Assembly (NCBI GenBank): GCA_000753455.2
Contig: LM994670.1
Location: 2,644,869 to 2,708,868 of the forward strand
DNA: 64,000 nucleotides
DNA from: Clostridium jeddahitimonense
GTDB taxonomy: Bacteria; Bacillota; Clostridia; Clostridiales; Clostridiaceae
Reading direction: 5' to 3'
Shown: positions 33,325 through 41,993 of the stretch, piece after piece
How the letters are laid out: each line of letters begins with the position of its first letter
How positions within the stretch are numbered: the stretch's first letter is position 1
Position numbers and translations under genes: made by a program
The notes under the pieces: model-generated
What the model was told of the DNA's origin: nothing
Databases searched by the model: none
Seen by the model: the letters and a program-made list of their open reading frames with translations, nothing else

Positions 33325-35106
33325 CTATCCATATATTTCCATTTGTTTTAATAACCTACTAATTTCCTCAAGCTTTATTTTTTTAAAATCTCTACTTTTT
33401 CCATATGACATAAGTATAGCGTATCCTATCTCAATTGCATCAAAAGTATTATTATCAACAAACCTATCTACCTCTTCATCTTCATATTGTAAATTTCTAA
33501 GATATAGTTTTTGGTTTAAAAGAGTTAAATGAATTATTATATCTCTTACAATATGAATATTTCCTTTATCTTGTAAGTATAATTCCCCTTCTTTAACTAA
33601 CATGTAATTATATCTTTCTATTTTTTCTTCAAGTTGTTTTATTCCATCTTTTAATTTATAAGGATATATAAATTTATTTGCTAGGATAACTATTAAAACA
33701 CCTATTATTACATATGTGATTCTATATACTAAAAGCTCATTAATATTATTACTTAAAGACGCAACGCATATAGATGCAATAGCCGCAAAAAGAGATATCT
33801 TGTGATATTCTTTAAATCCATAAAGTAAATATAATGATGCTATTAATATAACTATAGTCACATACCTATTATCCATAATATTTATTACTACTCCAGTAAA
33901 AACAATTGCTATAGTGTTTCCTACTACTCTATCCTTAGTTTTCTTTAATGTTTCTTCATAATAAGGTTGTATTACTGACATTATGGTGATTATCGCCCAT
34001 ATTATCTTATAAAAACCTAAAAGTTCTCCTACAAAAAGCGATAAAGTTAATGTTATTGCCATTCTCATAGCAAATTTAAATCTTATACTATCTCTTCTAA
34101 AATACTCCTTAAAAGTATATCTTGTTTTATCTAAATAGCTTCTTTGCCATCTTTCATACACCTTATTTATATCTTTTTTATTTATATAAGCTAATGAAGT
34201 TATATTTTTGCTTAAATTAATTAAAACTACTGATATTTCATATCCATACTTTGCTTCTTTAATATGCTTATTCACATATCTATTAGTTTCATTAACTACA
34301 TTATCTACACGTATCTTACCATCAGAAAATTCTATAATTTGCTCAAGTAAATTTATTAACTCTTCAATTTCTTCCTTAGCTATATCTTTATGAGAATAAC
34401 CTTCTTCAATTTTCCTTAAAAACAAGTTTAAATGCTCTATATCCATAAATATTTTAAACTGAATTTGCCCTAAATTAGTAGTAAGATAATCCCTATATCT
34501 AGATACATAAATCTTATAAGCTAAAGATCTCATAATATTGGTACATTCAACCTCTTTTTCTTTACTATAATTCCCCTTCAATATATCCCTTAAACTCTCT
34601 ACTATCAGACTTAGTGACTTAGATATACTTTTACCTAATAAGCTTTTTTCATTTATCTCGTTAATCGCCTTATTACAGATTACTATTATTAAAACGCCAA
34701 ATATTACAGCTAAATATCTATTTGGTATTTGATTTAGAGGAACCCAAGCATATTGTGTAAATACATACAACATAACAAAAGGCTTATAGAAGGTTGGATC
34801 ATATTGATTCGTTATAGTATACATAATTAAAAATATACTTATAAAATTTATCACTATTCCAGTTATTAAATTTAACCTTGATATATATGCAAAAGTCACA
34901 ATAATTAAATCTATTATTATTATGCCTAAAGTCTTATTAAAGGTTTTTACTCTAAAATTTTGTCTTCCAAGTACTGCTGATGTTAATGCAATAGGAAATG
35001 CTAACATAATATTCTTTTCTCCAAAAAGAATTGCTACACCAAACATTGTAAGTACAGCTATCGTTCCGTTTCTAAGCATTCCATAAGTATTAATTCCTTT
35101 AAACAT
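33325..35106 (-). CDS. FUSC-family membrane protein (putative aromatic-compound exporter)
   Basis: A 593-aa protein with two hydrophobic blocks of about five to six helices each (residues ~10-160 and ~345-490) around a central polar, largely helical domain. This is the layout of FUSC/aromatic-acid exporter (fusaric acid resistance-like) proteins. The second block contains FVGELLGFYKIIWAIITIMSV and the polar PYYEETLKKTKDRVVGN motif typical of the family. AAGGGG precedes the ATG. The MarR gene lies just downstream on the same strand, a common pairing for efflux of phenolic or other small toxic compounds. Substrate unknown. Confidence 0.8.
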   Translation of the reverse strand: MFKGINTYGMLRNGTIAVLTMFGVAILFGEKNIMLAFPIALTSAVLGRQNFRVKTFNKTLGIIIIDLIIVTFAYISRLNLITGIVINFISIFLIMYTITNQYDPTFYKPFVMLYVFTQYAWVPLNQIPNRYLAVIFGVLIIVICNKAINEINEKSLLGKSISKSLSLIVESLRDILKGNYSKEKEVECTNIMRSLAYKIYVSRYRDYLTTNLGQIQFKIFMDIEHLNLFLRKIEEGYSHKDIAKEEIEELINLLEQIIEFSDGKIRVDNVVNETNRYVNKHIKEAKYGYEISVVLINLSKNITSLAYINKKDINKVYERWQRSYLDKTRYTFKEYFRRDSIRFKFAMRMAITLTLSLFVGELLGFYKIIWAIITIMSVIQPYYEETLKKTKDRVVGNTIAIVFTGVVINIMDNRYVTIVILIASLYLLYGFKEYHKISLFAAIASICVASLSNNINELLVYRITYVIIGVLIVILANKFIYPYKLKDGIKQLEEKIERYNYMLVKEGELYLQDKGNIHIVRDIIIHLTLLNQKLYLRNLQYEDEEVDRFVDNNTFDAIEIGYAILMSYGKSRDFKKIKLEEISRLLKQMEIYG

Positions 35107-35299
35107 AATGCTTTCCCCTTATATATGAATTGTAAAACTTCGTTCAGTAGATATTCTTGACAATAATAAATAATAACTTTCACATTTTCAAATAATTTAT
35201 ATATTTTCGATAATTTTTCTCTTTTTATGCCACTAAATTACATCTTTTGTATATGATATAGTATATATAAATTCATTTAAGGAAGGTTTAGTAAAAAAA

Positions 35300-35485
35300 A
35301 TGAAAGTTAAAAACCCTAATTTGACTAATAATGAATATGCAAAAGCATGTATAGCACTTCAAAAATATGATAATTTACTCTCAACTACTGAAGCTTTTAA
35401 GCTAGGTACAATATTTAAGGATCTTCTTAGTTCATATGAAGAGACTGAAAAAGTAAAAAAATATAGAGGTGAATATTATGTATGA
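35300..35485 (+). CDS. cotJA: Spore coat protein CotJA
   Basis: A 61-aa member of the CotJA family, identified mainly by its place before cotJB and cotJC and by its small polar sequence ending EETEKVKKYRGEYYV. In Bacillus the cotJ operon is made in the mother cell under sigma-E and its products sit in the inner coat. It is shorter than B. subtilis CotJA. The ribosome binding site GGAAGG lies 13 bases upstream, a little far. It overlaps cotJB by 8 bases. Confidence 0.8.
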   Translation: MKVKNPNLTNNEYAKACIALQKYDNLLSTTEAFKLGTIFKDLLSSYEETEKVKKYRGEYYV

Positions 35486-35723
35486 TAATCCATTATTGAT
35501 AGATATCATGAAATACATGTTTTATGCTGTAGACCTCAATTTATATCTAGATAATTTCCCTGAAGATTCCAAAGCTACAAAAGATTATAAAATGGTTTCA
35601 GAAAAACTTGATTGTTTAATCCATCAATACGAACAAGCTTATGGCCCATTAACTAACTTTGGATCTTCTTCTATAGAAGATCCAGAAAAATGGACATCAT
35701 GTCCTTGGCCTTGGGAAAATTAA
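35478..35723 (+). CDS. cotJB: Spore coat protein CotJB
   Basis: An 81-aa protein whose pattern DIMKYMFYAVDLNLYLDNFPED, with a C-terminal ending WTSCPWPWEN, is diagnostic of CotJB. The ATG at 35478 follows AGAGGTGA and overlaps cotJA; a GTG three codons earlier sits inside that ribosome binding site. It is needed with CotJC for assembly in the spore coat. Middle gene of the cotJABC operon. Confidence 0.92.
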   Translation: MYDNPLLIDIMKYMFYAVDLNLYLDNFPEDSKATKDYKMVSEKLDCLIHQYEQAYGPLTNFGSSSIEDPEKWTSCPWPWEN

Positions 35724-35741
35724 TAGGAGGAGATTATATTA

Positions 35742-36359
35742 ATGTGGTATTACGTTAAAACATTGGAATATCCAATAAATTTAAAATCAAAAGATCTTAA
35801 AATGGCTAAATTTCTTGTTTCTCAATATGGTGGCCCTGATGGTGAATTAAGTGCCGCCCTTAGGTATTTGAATCAACGTTTTACAATGCCAACTTGTAAA
35901 GCAAAAGGATTATTAACTGACATAGGTACAGAAGAAATGGCTCATGTTGAAATGATAGGAACTATGGTGTATCAATTAATGTCAAATGCTACATTGGATG
36001 AGCTAGTAGATGCAGGTCTCGGTGGCCATTATACAGATCATGGAAGAGCTTTATTCTACACTGATGCAACAGGTAACCCTTGGACTGCAACTTATATTCA
36101 AGCTAAAGATGACGTAGTTGCTGATCTATATGAAGATATGGCTGCTGAACAAAAGGCAAGAGCAACATATGAGTGGCTAATTAACTTAACAGATGACCAA
36201 GATATAAAAGAAATATTAAGATTCTTAAGAGAAAGAGAAGTTGTTCATTTCCAACGATTTGGCGAAGCCTTAATGAATGTACAAGATCACTTCTCATCAA
36301 ATCCAAATTACTGCTGTGAAAAAAGAACTATAGTAACTGCTGATGACTATATAAGATAA
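35742..36359 (+). CDS. cotJC: Spore coat manganese catalase CotJC
   Basis: A 205-aa di-manganese catalase-like ferritin-fold protein. Metal-binding Glu and His appear as GTEEMAHVEMIGTMV, and later EQKARATYEW and REREVVHFQRFGEAL. It is tied to the spore coat and would remove hydrogen peroxide there; C. difficile homologues have catalase activity. Last gene of cotJABC, with AGGAGG before the ATG, followed by a strong terminator. Confidence 0.95.
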   Translation: MWYYVKTLEYPINLKSKDLKMAKFLVSQYGGPDGELSAALRYLNQRFTMPTCKAKGLLTDIGTEEMAHVEMIGTMVYQLMSNATLDELVDAGLGGHYTDHGRALFYTDATGNPWTATYIQAKDDVVADLYEDMAAEQKARATYEWLINLTDDQDIKEILRFLREREVVHFQRFGEALMNVQDHFSSNPNYCCEKRTIVTADDYIR

Positions 36360-36361
36360 AC

Positions 36362-36398
36362 AAAGTGCGAAGCAACTTTTTGAATTGCTTCGCACTTT
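36362..36398. terminator. Terminator between cotJC and the BaiN-like gene
   Basis: Perfect 14-bp stem AAAGTGCGAAGCAA / TTGCTTCGCACTTT, a 9-base loop and a T-run, between convergent genes. Its left arm shares 13 bases with the first hairpin of the array at 46521. Confidence 0.85.
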
Positions 36399-37613
36399 TT
36401 AATAGTCACTTCCTGCTAATGTGCCTGTTGAGAATGCAATTTGAAGATTGAACCCTCCTGTTTCTGCATCTACATCTATCACTTCTCCTGCAAAATAAAG
36501 ACCTTTAATGAGTTTTGATTCCATAGTTGAAGCATCTATCTCCTTAACAGCAACCCCTCCTGAAGTTACCTGAGCAGCTTTTATAGATAAAGTTTCACGT
36601 ACAGTAAGCCTCATCTCTTTTATATATTCAACAAGCTTATTTTCATCTACTTTTTTTAGTTCCGCTGCCTTTGTAGCAGTTAAATTCAAGCTTTCTATTA
36701 ATTCTTTTAAGAAGCTTTGTGTTAAAAGACCTTTCATATTATTTAATATAGTCTTATTAGGATTACTTCTTATTATTGATGAAATCTCTTCTTTACTTTT
36801 ATTTTTTAAGAAGTCTAGTCTTATTTCCATTTCTCCATTTTCTAAAGCTTTATTTATATATGATGAAAGAATTAATACTCCTGGTCCTGATAACCCAAAG
36901 TGAGTAAATATCATGTCTCCAGTAACTTCAATATTTTTTTTCTTAATTTTAGTTTTGAAAACTACCTCTTTCATAGATATACCTTGTAATCTCTTTACAA
37001 AATCTTCTTTTATAACTAAAGGTACTAAAGCTGGATATAATGGATTAATCTTATGTCCATATTTAGATAGTATTTCAAACATACTTCCATCTGAACCTGT
37101 GACAGGGAAGCTCTTCCCTCCTGTTGTTACTATAACCTTATCTCCATTAACTTTATTATTATCATTAGTTACTACGCCTTTGATAACTCCATCCTCAACT
37201 ATTAAATCTGTAACCTGCTTATTATAAAGAATTTTAACTTTAGATTTAATCAAGTTATTTTTTAATAATTCTATGAAATCCTCTGCTTTATCAGTACTTG
37301 TATATACTTTATTATAATTGTCAGATTCTATCTTATATTTAAAGTTACATTCATCAAGATAAGCTAAAAGATCTTCATTAGTAAAGTTATAAAATGAACT
37401 ATATAAGAATTTACTATTAGTTACTACCCTTTGGAAAAACTCTTCAATATCCCTTTTATTAGTGATATTGCATCTTCCACCACCTGTTAACTTTAGCTTT
37501 TTACCTATCTCATCATTTCTTTCTATTAATATAACTTCATTATTTTTAGCTGCATTTAGCGCTGCCATTATCCCTGCTGGTCCAGCCCCTACTATAATAA
37601 CTTTTTTACTCAT
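36399..37613 (-). CDS. HI0933/BaiN-like flavoprotein
   Basis: A 404-aa FAD-dependent oxidoreductase. The N-terminus holds VIIVGAGPAGIMAALNAA and then KLTGGGRCNITNKRD, the signature of the HI0933 family. A central VTTGGKSFPVTGSDGSM and the C-terminal GLYFAGEVIDVDAETGGFNL complete the FAD site. The family includes BaiN, a bile-acid 3-dehydro-4,6-reductase of gut clostridia, but most members have unknown substrates and this gene is not beside bai genes. Monocistronic, with GGAGG before the ATG. Confidence 0.88.
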   Translation of the reverse strand: MSKKVIIVGAGPAGIMAALNAAKNNEVILIERNDEIGKKLKLTGGGRCNITNKRDIEEFFQRVVTNSKFLYSSFYNFTNEDLLAYLDECNFKYKIESDNYNKVYTSTDKAEDFIELLKNNLIKSKVKILYNKQVTDLIVEDGVIKGVVTNDNNKVNGDKVIVTTGGKSFPVTGSDGSMFEILSKYGHKINPLYPALVPLVIKEDFVKRLQGISMKEVVFKTKIKKKNIEVTGDMIFTHFGLSGPGVLILSSYINKALENGEMEIRLDFLKNKSKEEISSIIRSNPNKTILNNMKGLLTQSFLKELIESLNLTATKAAELKKVDENKLVEYIKEMRLTVRETLSIKAAQVTSGGVAVKEIDASTMESKLIKGLYFAGEVIDVDAETGGFNLQIAFSTGTLAGSDY

Positions 37614-37820
37614 CTTAAGTTCCTCCAGTATTTTTTCTATCTATAATTATTTCTTATATTTTATTTATTATAACATTAAGACAGGAAATTTCGTATTATA
37701 AATACTTCTATTCTTCATTTATCATATTATTTTTACTTATTTTTAAAACTTAATATTTTCTTAATTTAATTTTCTGTATTAATTTGGTAAAATATTTGTA
37801 ACAATATTTTCTAAAATCTA
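37614..37820. other. Intergenic stretch without recognised features
   Basis: AT-rich spacer between the divergent BaiN-like and ABC ATPase genes; nothing recognised before the promoter at 37821. Confidence 0.5.
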
Positions 37821-37849
37821 TTGCAAATGGTATAAAATACTATTATAAT
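37821..37849 (+). promoter_or_regulatory. Promoter of the Nat-type ABC operon
   Basis: TTGCAA and TATAAT are separated by 17 bases. The leader to the ATPase gene is about 135 bases and shows no obvious terminator or known regulatory RNA. Confidence 0.65.
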
Positions 37850-37990
37850 AAGTTTTAAATTACCACTTTATAAGCTTATTTTAACCTCAATTTAAAATTG
37901 CTAAATAAACTAAGTAGGTAATTTCAGAAAACAAATCTAAGATTTGCATTTTAACTTAAACATTTAAATTTTCAATTATAGGGGGTAAAA

Positions 37991-38905
37991 ATGAAATTAG
38001 AAGTAAAAGATTTACGAAAAAGCTTTGAAGAAACCGAAGTACTTCACGGTATATCATTTTCTGTTCAAAGTGGAAAAGCACTAGGATTGTTGGGGAGAAA
38101 TGGAGCTGGTAAAACTACTACTATCCGTATTTTAATGGATGTTTTTAAAGGAAACTCTGGTGAAATATTAATTAATGGTAAAAAGTTTAACCCAAGAGAT
38201 TATCAAATAGGTTATCTTCCAGAAGAAAGAGGACTTTACCCAAAGAAAAAAGTTACAGAACAAATTGTATATCTTGCTACATTAAGAGGTATGAACAAAA
38301 AAGATGCTAAAGAAAGTACAAAAAAATGGTTAAAGAGGTTAGGTGTCGAAGAATACGCAAATAGAAAGCTTGAAACTTTATCTAAAGGTAATCAACAAAA
38401 GGTTCAGTTAGCTCAAACATTAGTATGTAATCCTGATATAGTTATATTAGATGAGCCTTTTAGTGGTCTAGATCCTGTTAATTCACAAATTCTTAAGGAT
38501 GTTGTTAATGAATTAATAGCAGAAGATAAATTAGTTATTTTCTCAAGTCATCAAATGAGCTATGTTGAAGAGTTCTGTGAGGAAATTGCTATCATAAACA
38601 AAGGTGAAATAGTTTTAGCTGGAAATCTTAGAGCTATAAAAAAGGATTTTGGTAAAAACAGACTTGCATTTAGTGCAAATAACTATAATCTTGAAGACCT
38701 AAGTAACTATTGCAAAGAAAATTTTAACGATATAGTTTCTATTTATGAAATTAAGAAAAATTTTATAGTTTTAGAACTTTGTGAAGGCTTCACAAAAAAT
38801 GCTTTACTAAATAGAATTTTAAAAACAGATATAGATATTGAACATTTCTCAATTTATGAGCCTACATTAACAGATATATTTGTATTAAAGGCAGGTGACG
38901 AATAA
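37991..38905 (+). CDS. ABC transporter ATP-binding protein (NatA-like)
   Basis: A 304-aa ATPase: Walker A GRNGAGKTTT, Q-loop region IGYLPEERGLYPKKKV, signature LSKGNQQKVQLAQ and Walker B VILDEPFSGLDP. The RGLYPKKKV stretch and a C-terminal extension of ~80 residues are typical of NatA-type ATPases, which partner ABC-2 permeases to export Na+ or drugs. It shares one base with the permease gene, so the two are translationally coupled. Confidence 0.9.
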   Translation: MKLEVKDLRKSFEETEVLHGISFSVQSGKALGLLGRNGAGKTTTIRILMDVFKGNSGEILINGKKFNPRDYQIGYLPEERGLYPKKKVTEQIVYLATLRGMNKKDAKESTKKWLKRLGVEEYANRKLETLSKGNQQKVQLAQTLVCNPDIVILDEPFSGLDPVNSQILKDVVNELIAEDKLVIFSSHQMSYVEEFCEEIAIINKGEIVLAGNLRAIKKDFGKNRLAFSANNYNLEDLSNYCKENFNDIVSIYEIKKNFIVLELCEGFTKNALLNRILKTDIDIEHFSIYEPTLTDIFVLKAGDE

Positions 38906-40191
38906 TGAAAAAGTTTCTTAATGTTTTAGGATTTGAATTGACTAACTATTTTAAGACTAAAGGATATATAATTACTACAATATTAATATCATTGATTTTA
39001 GTAGTTGGATTATCCTTGCCATCATTCTTTGATTTGTCTGGTTTAATTCCAGGCTTAGGTAAATCTGATAGCAATATCGAACAAACTCAACCTGAAGAAA
39101 CTTCTAATAATGAAGAAAAAGATAATTACGTCTTATTTGATAAAAGTGGTCTCATAAGTGATGAAAATTTCGATTTGCTTAAGAGCTATTTTCCTAATGC
39201 AAACATAGATAAAGTAGCTAGCGAAACCGCTGCAGAAAATCTTGTTAAAGATGGAACTGCTAATGCAGGTTTTGTATTAGAAAGCTCAGTTAAATATAAT
39301 TATTTAGTCGAAAATACAAACTTTGTTGATATGAGTCAAATGACATTCCAATCAGCTCTTTCTGCCATCAATCGTAAAGAGTACGCAGAAAAGAATGGAA
39401 TAAATTATCTTGAACTTGAATCTATAGTTAATCTACCAATCCAATCCGAAACAACAGTTTTAGGAAAAGATGGTGCTGGTAACTTTGGTTATGTTTATAT
39501 TCTTGTATTTGTAATTTATATGATGACAATTCTCTATGGACAACTTGTGGCAGTTTCAGTTACTTCTGAAAAGAGCTCTAGAGCTATTGAAGTATTAGTA
39601 ACTAGTACTAGTAGCACTAGCCTAATATTAGGTAAAGTAATTGCAGCTACACTTGCAAGTATTATACAAGTTGGAGTAATGCTTTCTGCTGGAGTAATAA
39701 CATACTCTATAAACAGAGATTCATGGAATGGAATGCTTGATGGTGTTCTTAAAATGCCTGCTAACATACTTATAACCTTTGCATTCTTTGGCGGTATAGG
39801 ATATCTATTCTACTGCTTTATATTCGGTGCTTTAGGTGCATTAGTATCAAAAACTGAGGATATAAGTTCAAGTATAGGATCAATAACTATGGTGTTCGTC
39901 ATAGTGTTCTTTATAAGCATGTATGGAATGATGGGTAATGCTGATAGCTTAATAGTTAAGATAGCATCCTTCGTCCCATTCAGCTCGGCTATGACAATGC
40001 TAATTCGTGTAGCTATGGGAACTGTAACAAATATTGAAATAATAATTTCATTTGTTATACTAGTTATTTCTACAATATTAGTTGCGTGGGGAGCTATTAA
40101 GATTTATAGACTTGCTACCTTAAGATATGGAAATCCAATAAAATTAAAAAATGCACTAAAATGGTTAAAAAAAGATAGTACTAAAATATAA
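38905..40191 (+). CDS. ABC-2 type permease (NatB-like)
   Basis: A 428-aa membrane subunit. The first helix (~16-36) precedes a large extracellular domain (~40-185) rich in charged residues. About five helices follow in the C-terminal half, with the EKSSRAIEVLVTS motif characteristic of NatB/ABC-2 exporters just after helix 2. Together with the upstream ATPase it should form an exporter of Na+ or a toxic compound. A good terminator follows. Confidence 0.9.
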   Translation: MKKFLNVLGFELTNYFKTKGYIITTILISLILVVGLSLPSFFDLSGLIPGLGKSDSNIEQTQPEETSNNEEKDNYVLFDKSGLISDENFDLLKSYFPNANIDKVASETAAENLVKDGTANAGFVLESSVKYNYLVENTNFVDMSQMTFQSALSAINRKEYAEKNGINYLELESIVNLPIQSETTVLGKDGAGNFGYVYILVFVIYMMTILYGQLVAVSVTSEKSSRAIEVLVTSTSSTSLILGKVIAATLASIIQVGVMLSAGVITYSINRDSWNGMLDGVLKMPANILITFAFFGGIGYLFYCFIFGALGALVSKTEDISSSIGSITMVFVIVFFISMYGMMGNADSLIVKIASFVPFSSAMTMLIRVAMGTVTNIEIIISFVILVISTILVAWGAIKIYRLATLRYGNPIKLKNALKWLKKDSTKI

Positions 40192-40195
40192 CCTT

Positions 40196-40242
40196 AAAAA
40201 GGTCTCACTCTGAATATTTAAATTCTAGAGTAAGACCTTTTT
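40196..40242. terminator. Terminator after the NatB-like gene
   Basis: Stem AAAAAGGTCTCACTCT / AGAGTAAGACCTTTTT with one mismatch on the plus strand, which becomes a wobble pair on the minus strand. It lies between convergent genes and can serve both. Confidence 0.8.
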
Positions 40243-40309
40243 ATTTTAATAAAATATCAACTTTTTAATAAATTATATCTAACTACAAATACGAATCTAT
40301 CGTTCATAC

Positions 40310-40486
40310 CTATTTCAAAACACTAAGTAATTCTTCTATTTCTTGATGTTCTCTCATTGCTTCCTTTATTTCTTCAGATGTTATTGCATAATCATATTTA
40401 CATTTTTCTAAAAGTATATGATCTAAATTCTCTAACTTTTCTATTATTTCTTTAGTATTATCCTCTGTTAAAATTCTTTTTTCCAT
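40310..40486 (-). CDS. Small acidic protein of unknown function, 58 aa
   Basis: A short, charged, probably all-helical protein. Glu and Lys make up over a third of it, and a leucine pattern (IIEKLENLDHILLEKC) could form a small coiled coil or helical hairpin. The ATG at 40486 is preferred, with AAGGTG 5 bases upstream; a GTG two codons earlier overlaps that site. No family recognised. It lies upstream of nothing on its strand and shares a terminator with the NatB-like gene. Confidence 0.6.
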   Translation of the reverse strand: MEKRILTEDNTKEIIEKLENLDHILLEKCKYDYAITSEEIKEAMREHQEIEELLSVLK

Positions 40487-40618
40487 TTCCACACCTTCAT
40501 TTTATATTCTAAAGAATCTTATACTATAAGTTATTCATTACCATAGAAAATAGTACATCATTTTTTTACTTAATAAATAATATTGCTAAATTTACTTATA
40601 TAATTTAAAATGTTATAT

Positions 40619-41785
40619 TTATTGCTTTCTTTCATTTTTGTATCTTGCATATCTATTAAGATATACTCTCATAAGTCCTGCTACTGGCATTGAAAGAATC
40701 ATCCCTAATGCCCCAAAATAGCTTCCACCAATTAGTACAGCTATAAGTATCCAAACTGGAGATAACCCTATTTGGTCTCCTACTATCTTAGGCTGAACTA
40801 GATTTCCATCAATTTGTTGATATAGAAGTAATAGTACAGCACCCATAACTCCTAATGGTATACTTGTAAATATCCCAAAGAAAAAAGCTAAGGCTGCACC
40901 TATAATAGGTCCTACATATGGAATTACATTTGTTATACCTGCAATAAATCCAATAAGTACCGCAAATGGATGCTTTATAATTAAAAGTAGTACTGTTGAT
41001 ACTATTCCAACAATAGTTGAATCTAATATCTCTCCTACTAAAAATCTTCCTACAATATTATCTAAATCATGTAAAAAAATAGTTAATGCTGTACCAACAC
41101 TCTTAGGTAATAAAACATCTCTAACCTTTCTTATTTGTCTAACTAAAACCTCTTTATATATTAAGAAATATATAACTAATATTACTGTAACAACAAAATT
41201 AACTAAGAATGATGATAGATTACTAAGTACGCTTACAATACCGCCTAATATTTTCTCAGAAATTACACCTATCCTATCTATTATCTCTTTTGATAACTTT
41301 CCTGTATTTTCTATATCAATATTTTTGCTATTAAGCCTTTCCACAGCTTCATTCACCCACATTATTAACTTTTCTTGAAATTCTGGCAACGACGCTATTA
41401 TGTTTTTTATATTTTGCAGTATAGGTGGAATTAAATAATTATATACAATAATTAATATTATAATAGTAACTATAAATACTATTGATATACTTAAAGTTCT
41501 TACTAATCTACTATAATCTTTATTCTTTTTATTTTTACTTGATATTCTCTTATTAAGATATTTTTCAATAAACTTAATAGGCTGATATAAAAGATATGCT
41601 ATTAAAAAAGCATATATCACTGGAGTAATTATAGATATAAATCTATTGATAGATCTGATAGTCCAATGAAGTATCTCTTCTCCATGAGTAATAGTTTTTA
41701 CAGTTAACACCACTACAATTGCAATAAAAATTATTATTATTCCATATTTAATATAAAATTTATCTTTCTTTAGTTTATCAATCAT
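40619..41785 (-). CDS. AI-2E family transporter (PerM/YdbI type)
   Basis: A 388-aa membrane protein with about eight helices and a central polar region (~130-195). The C-terminal LVQPKIVGDQIGLSPVWIL is the family signature, preceded by a GFIAGITNVIPYVGP motif. Members were named after a proposed autoinducer-2 exporter, but several are Na+/H+ antiporters or have unknown cargo, so the substrate here is open. AGGAG precedes the ATG. It appears to be monocistronic. Confidence 0.88.
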   Translation of the reverse strand: MIDKLKKDKFYIKYGIIIIFIAIVVVLTVKTITHGEEILHWTIRSINRFISIITPVIYAFLIAYLLYQPIKFIEKYLNKRISSKNKKNKDYSRLVRTLSISIVFIVTIIILIIVYNYLIPPILQNIKNIIASLPEFQEKLIMWVNEAVERLNSKNIDIENTGKLSKEIIDRIGVISEKILGGIVSVLSNLSSFLVNFVVTVILVIYFLIYKEVLVRQIRKVRDVLLPKSVGTALTIFLHDLDNIVGRFLVGEILDSTIVGIVSTVLLLIIKHPFAVLIGFIAGITNVIPYVGPIIGAALAFFFGIFTSIPLGVMGAVLLLLYQQIDGNLVQPKIVGDQIGLSPVWILIAVLIGGSYFGALGMILSMPVAGLMRVYLNRYARYKNERKQ

Positions 41786-41906
41786 TTTATTCTCCTAATA
41801 ATTCTATATAACTACATATACATTATTTACATTTACTTCTCTACTCACTTCTTTATAAATTTATTATCTTCATATTATTTACAAAATATAAAGAAATAAT
41901 TATAGA

Positions 41907-41948
41907 AAAAAGTTCCACTCTATATAAAAATATAAAGTAGAACTTTTT
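41907..41948 (-). terminator. Terminator of the aminopeptidase P gene
   Basis: Stem AAAAAGTTCTACTTTATA / TATAGAGTGGAACTTTTT on the minus strand, fully paired when G-T wobbles are allowed, followed by TTTTTT. Confidence 0.75.
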
Positions 41949-41993
41949 CCAACTAATTATAAGCAATTTAAATTTTTAGCCTAATTTATCTTA

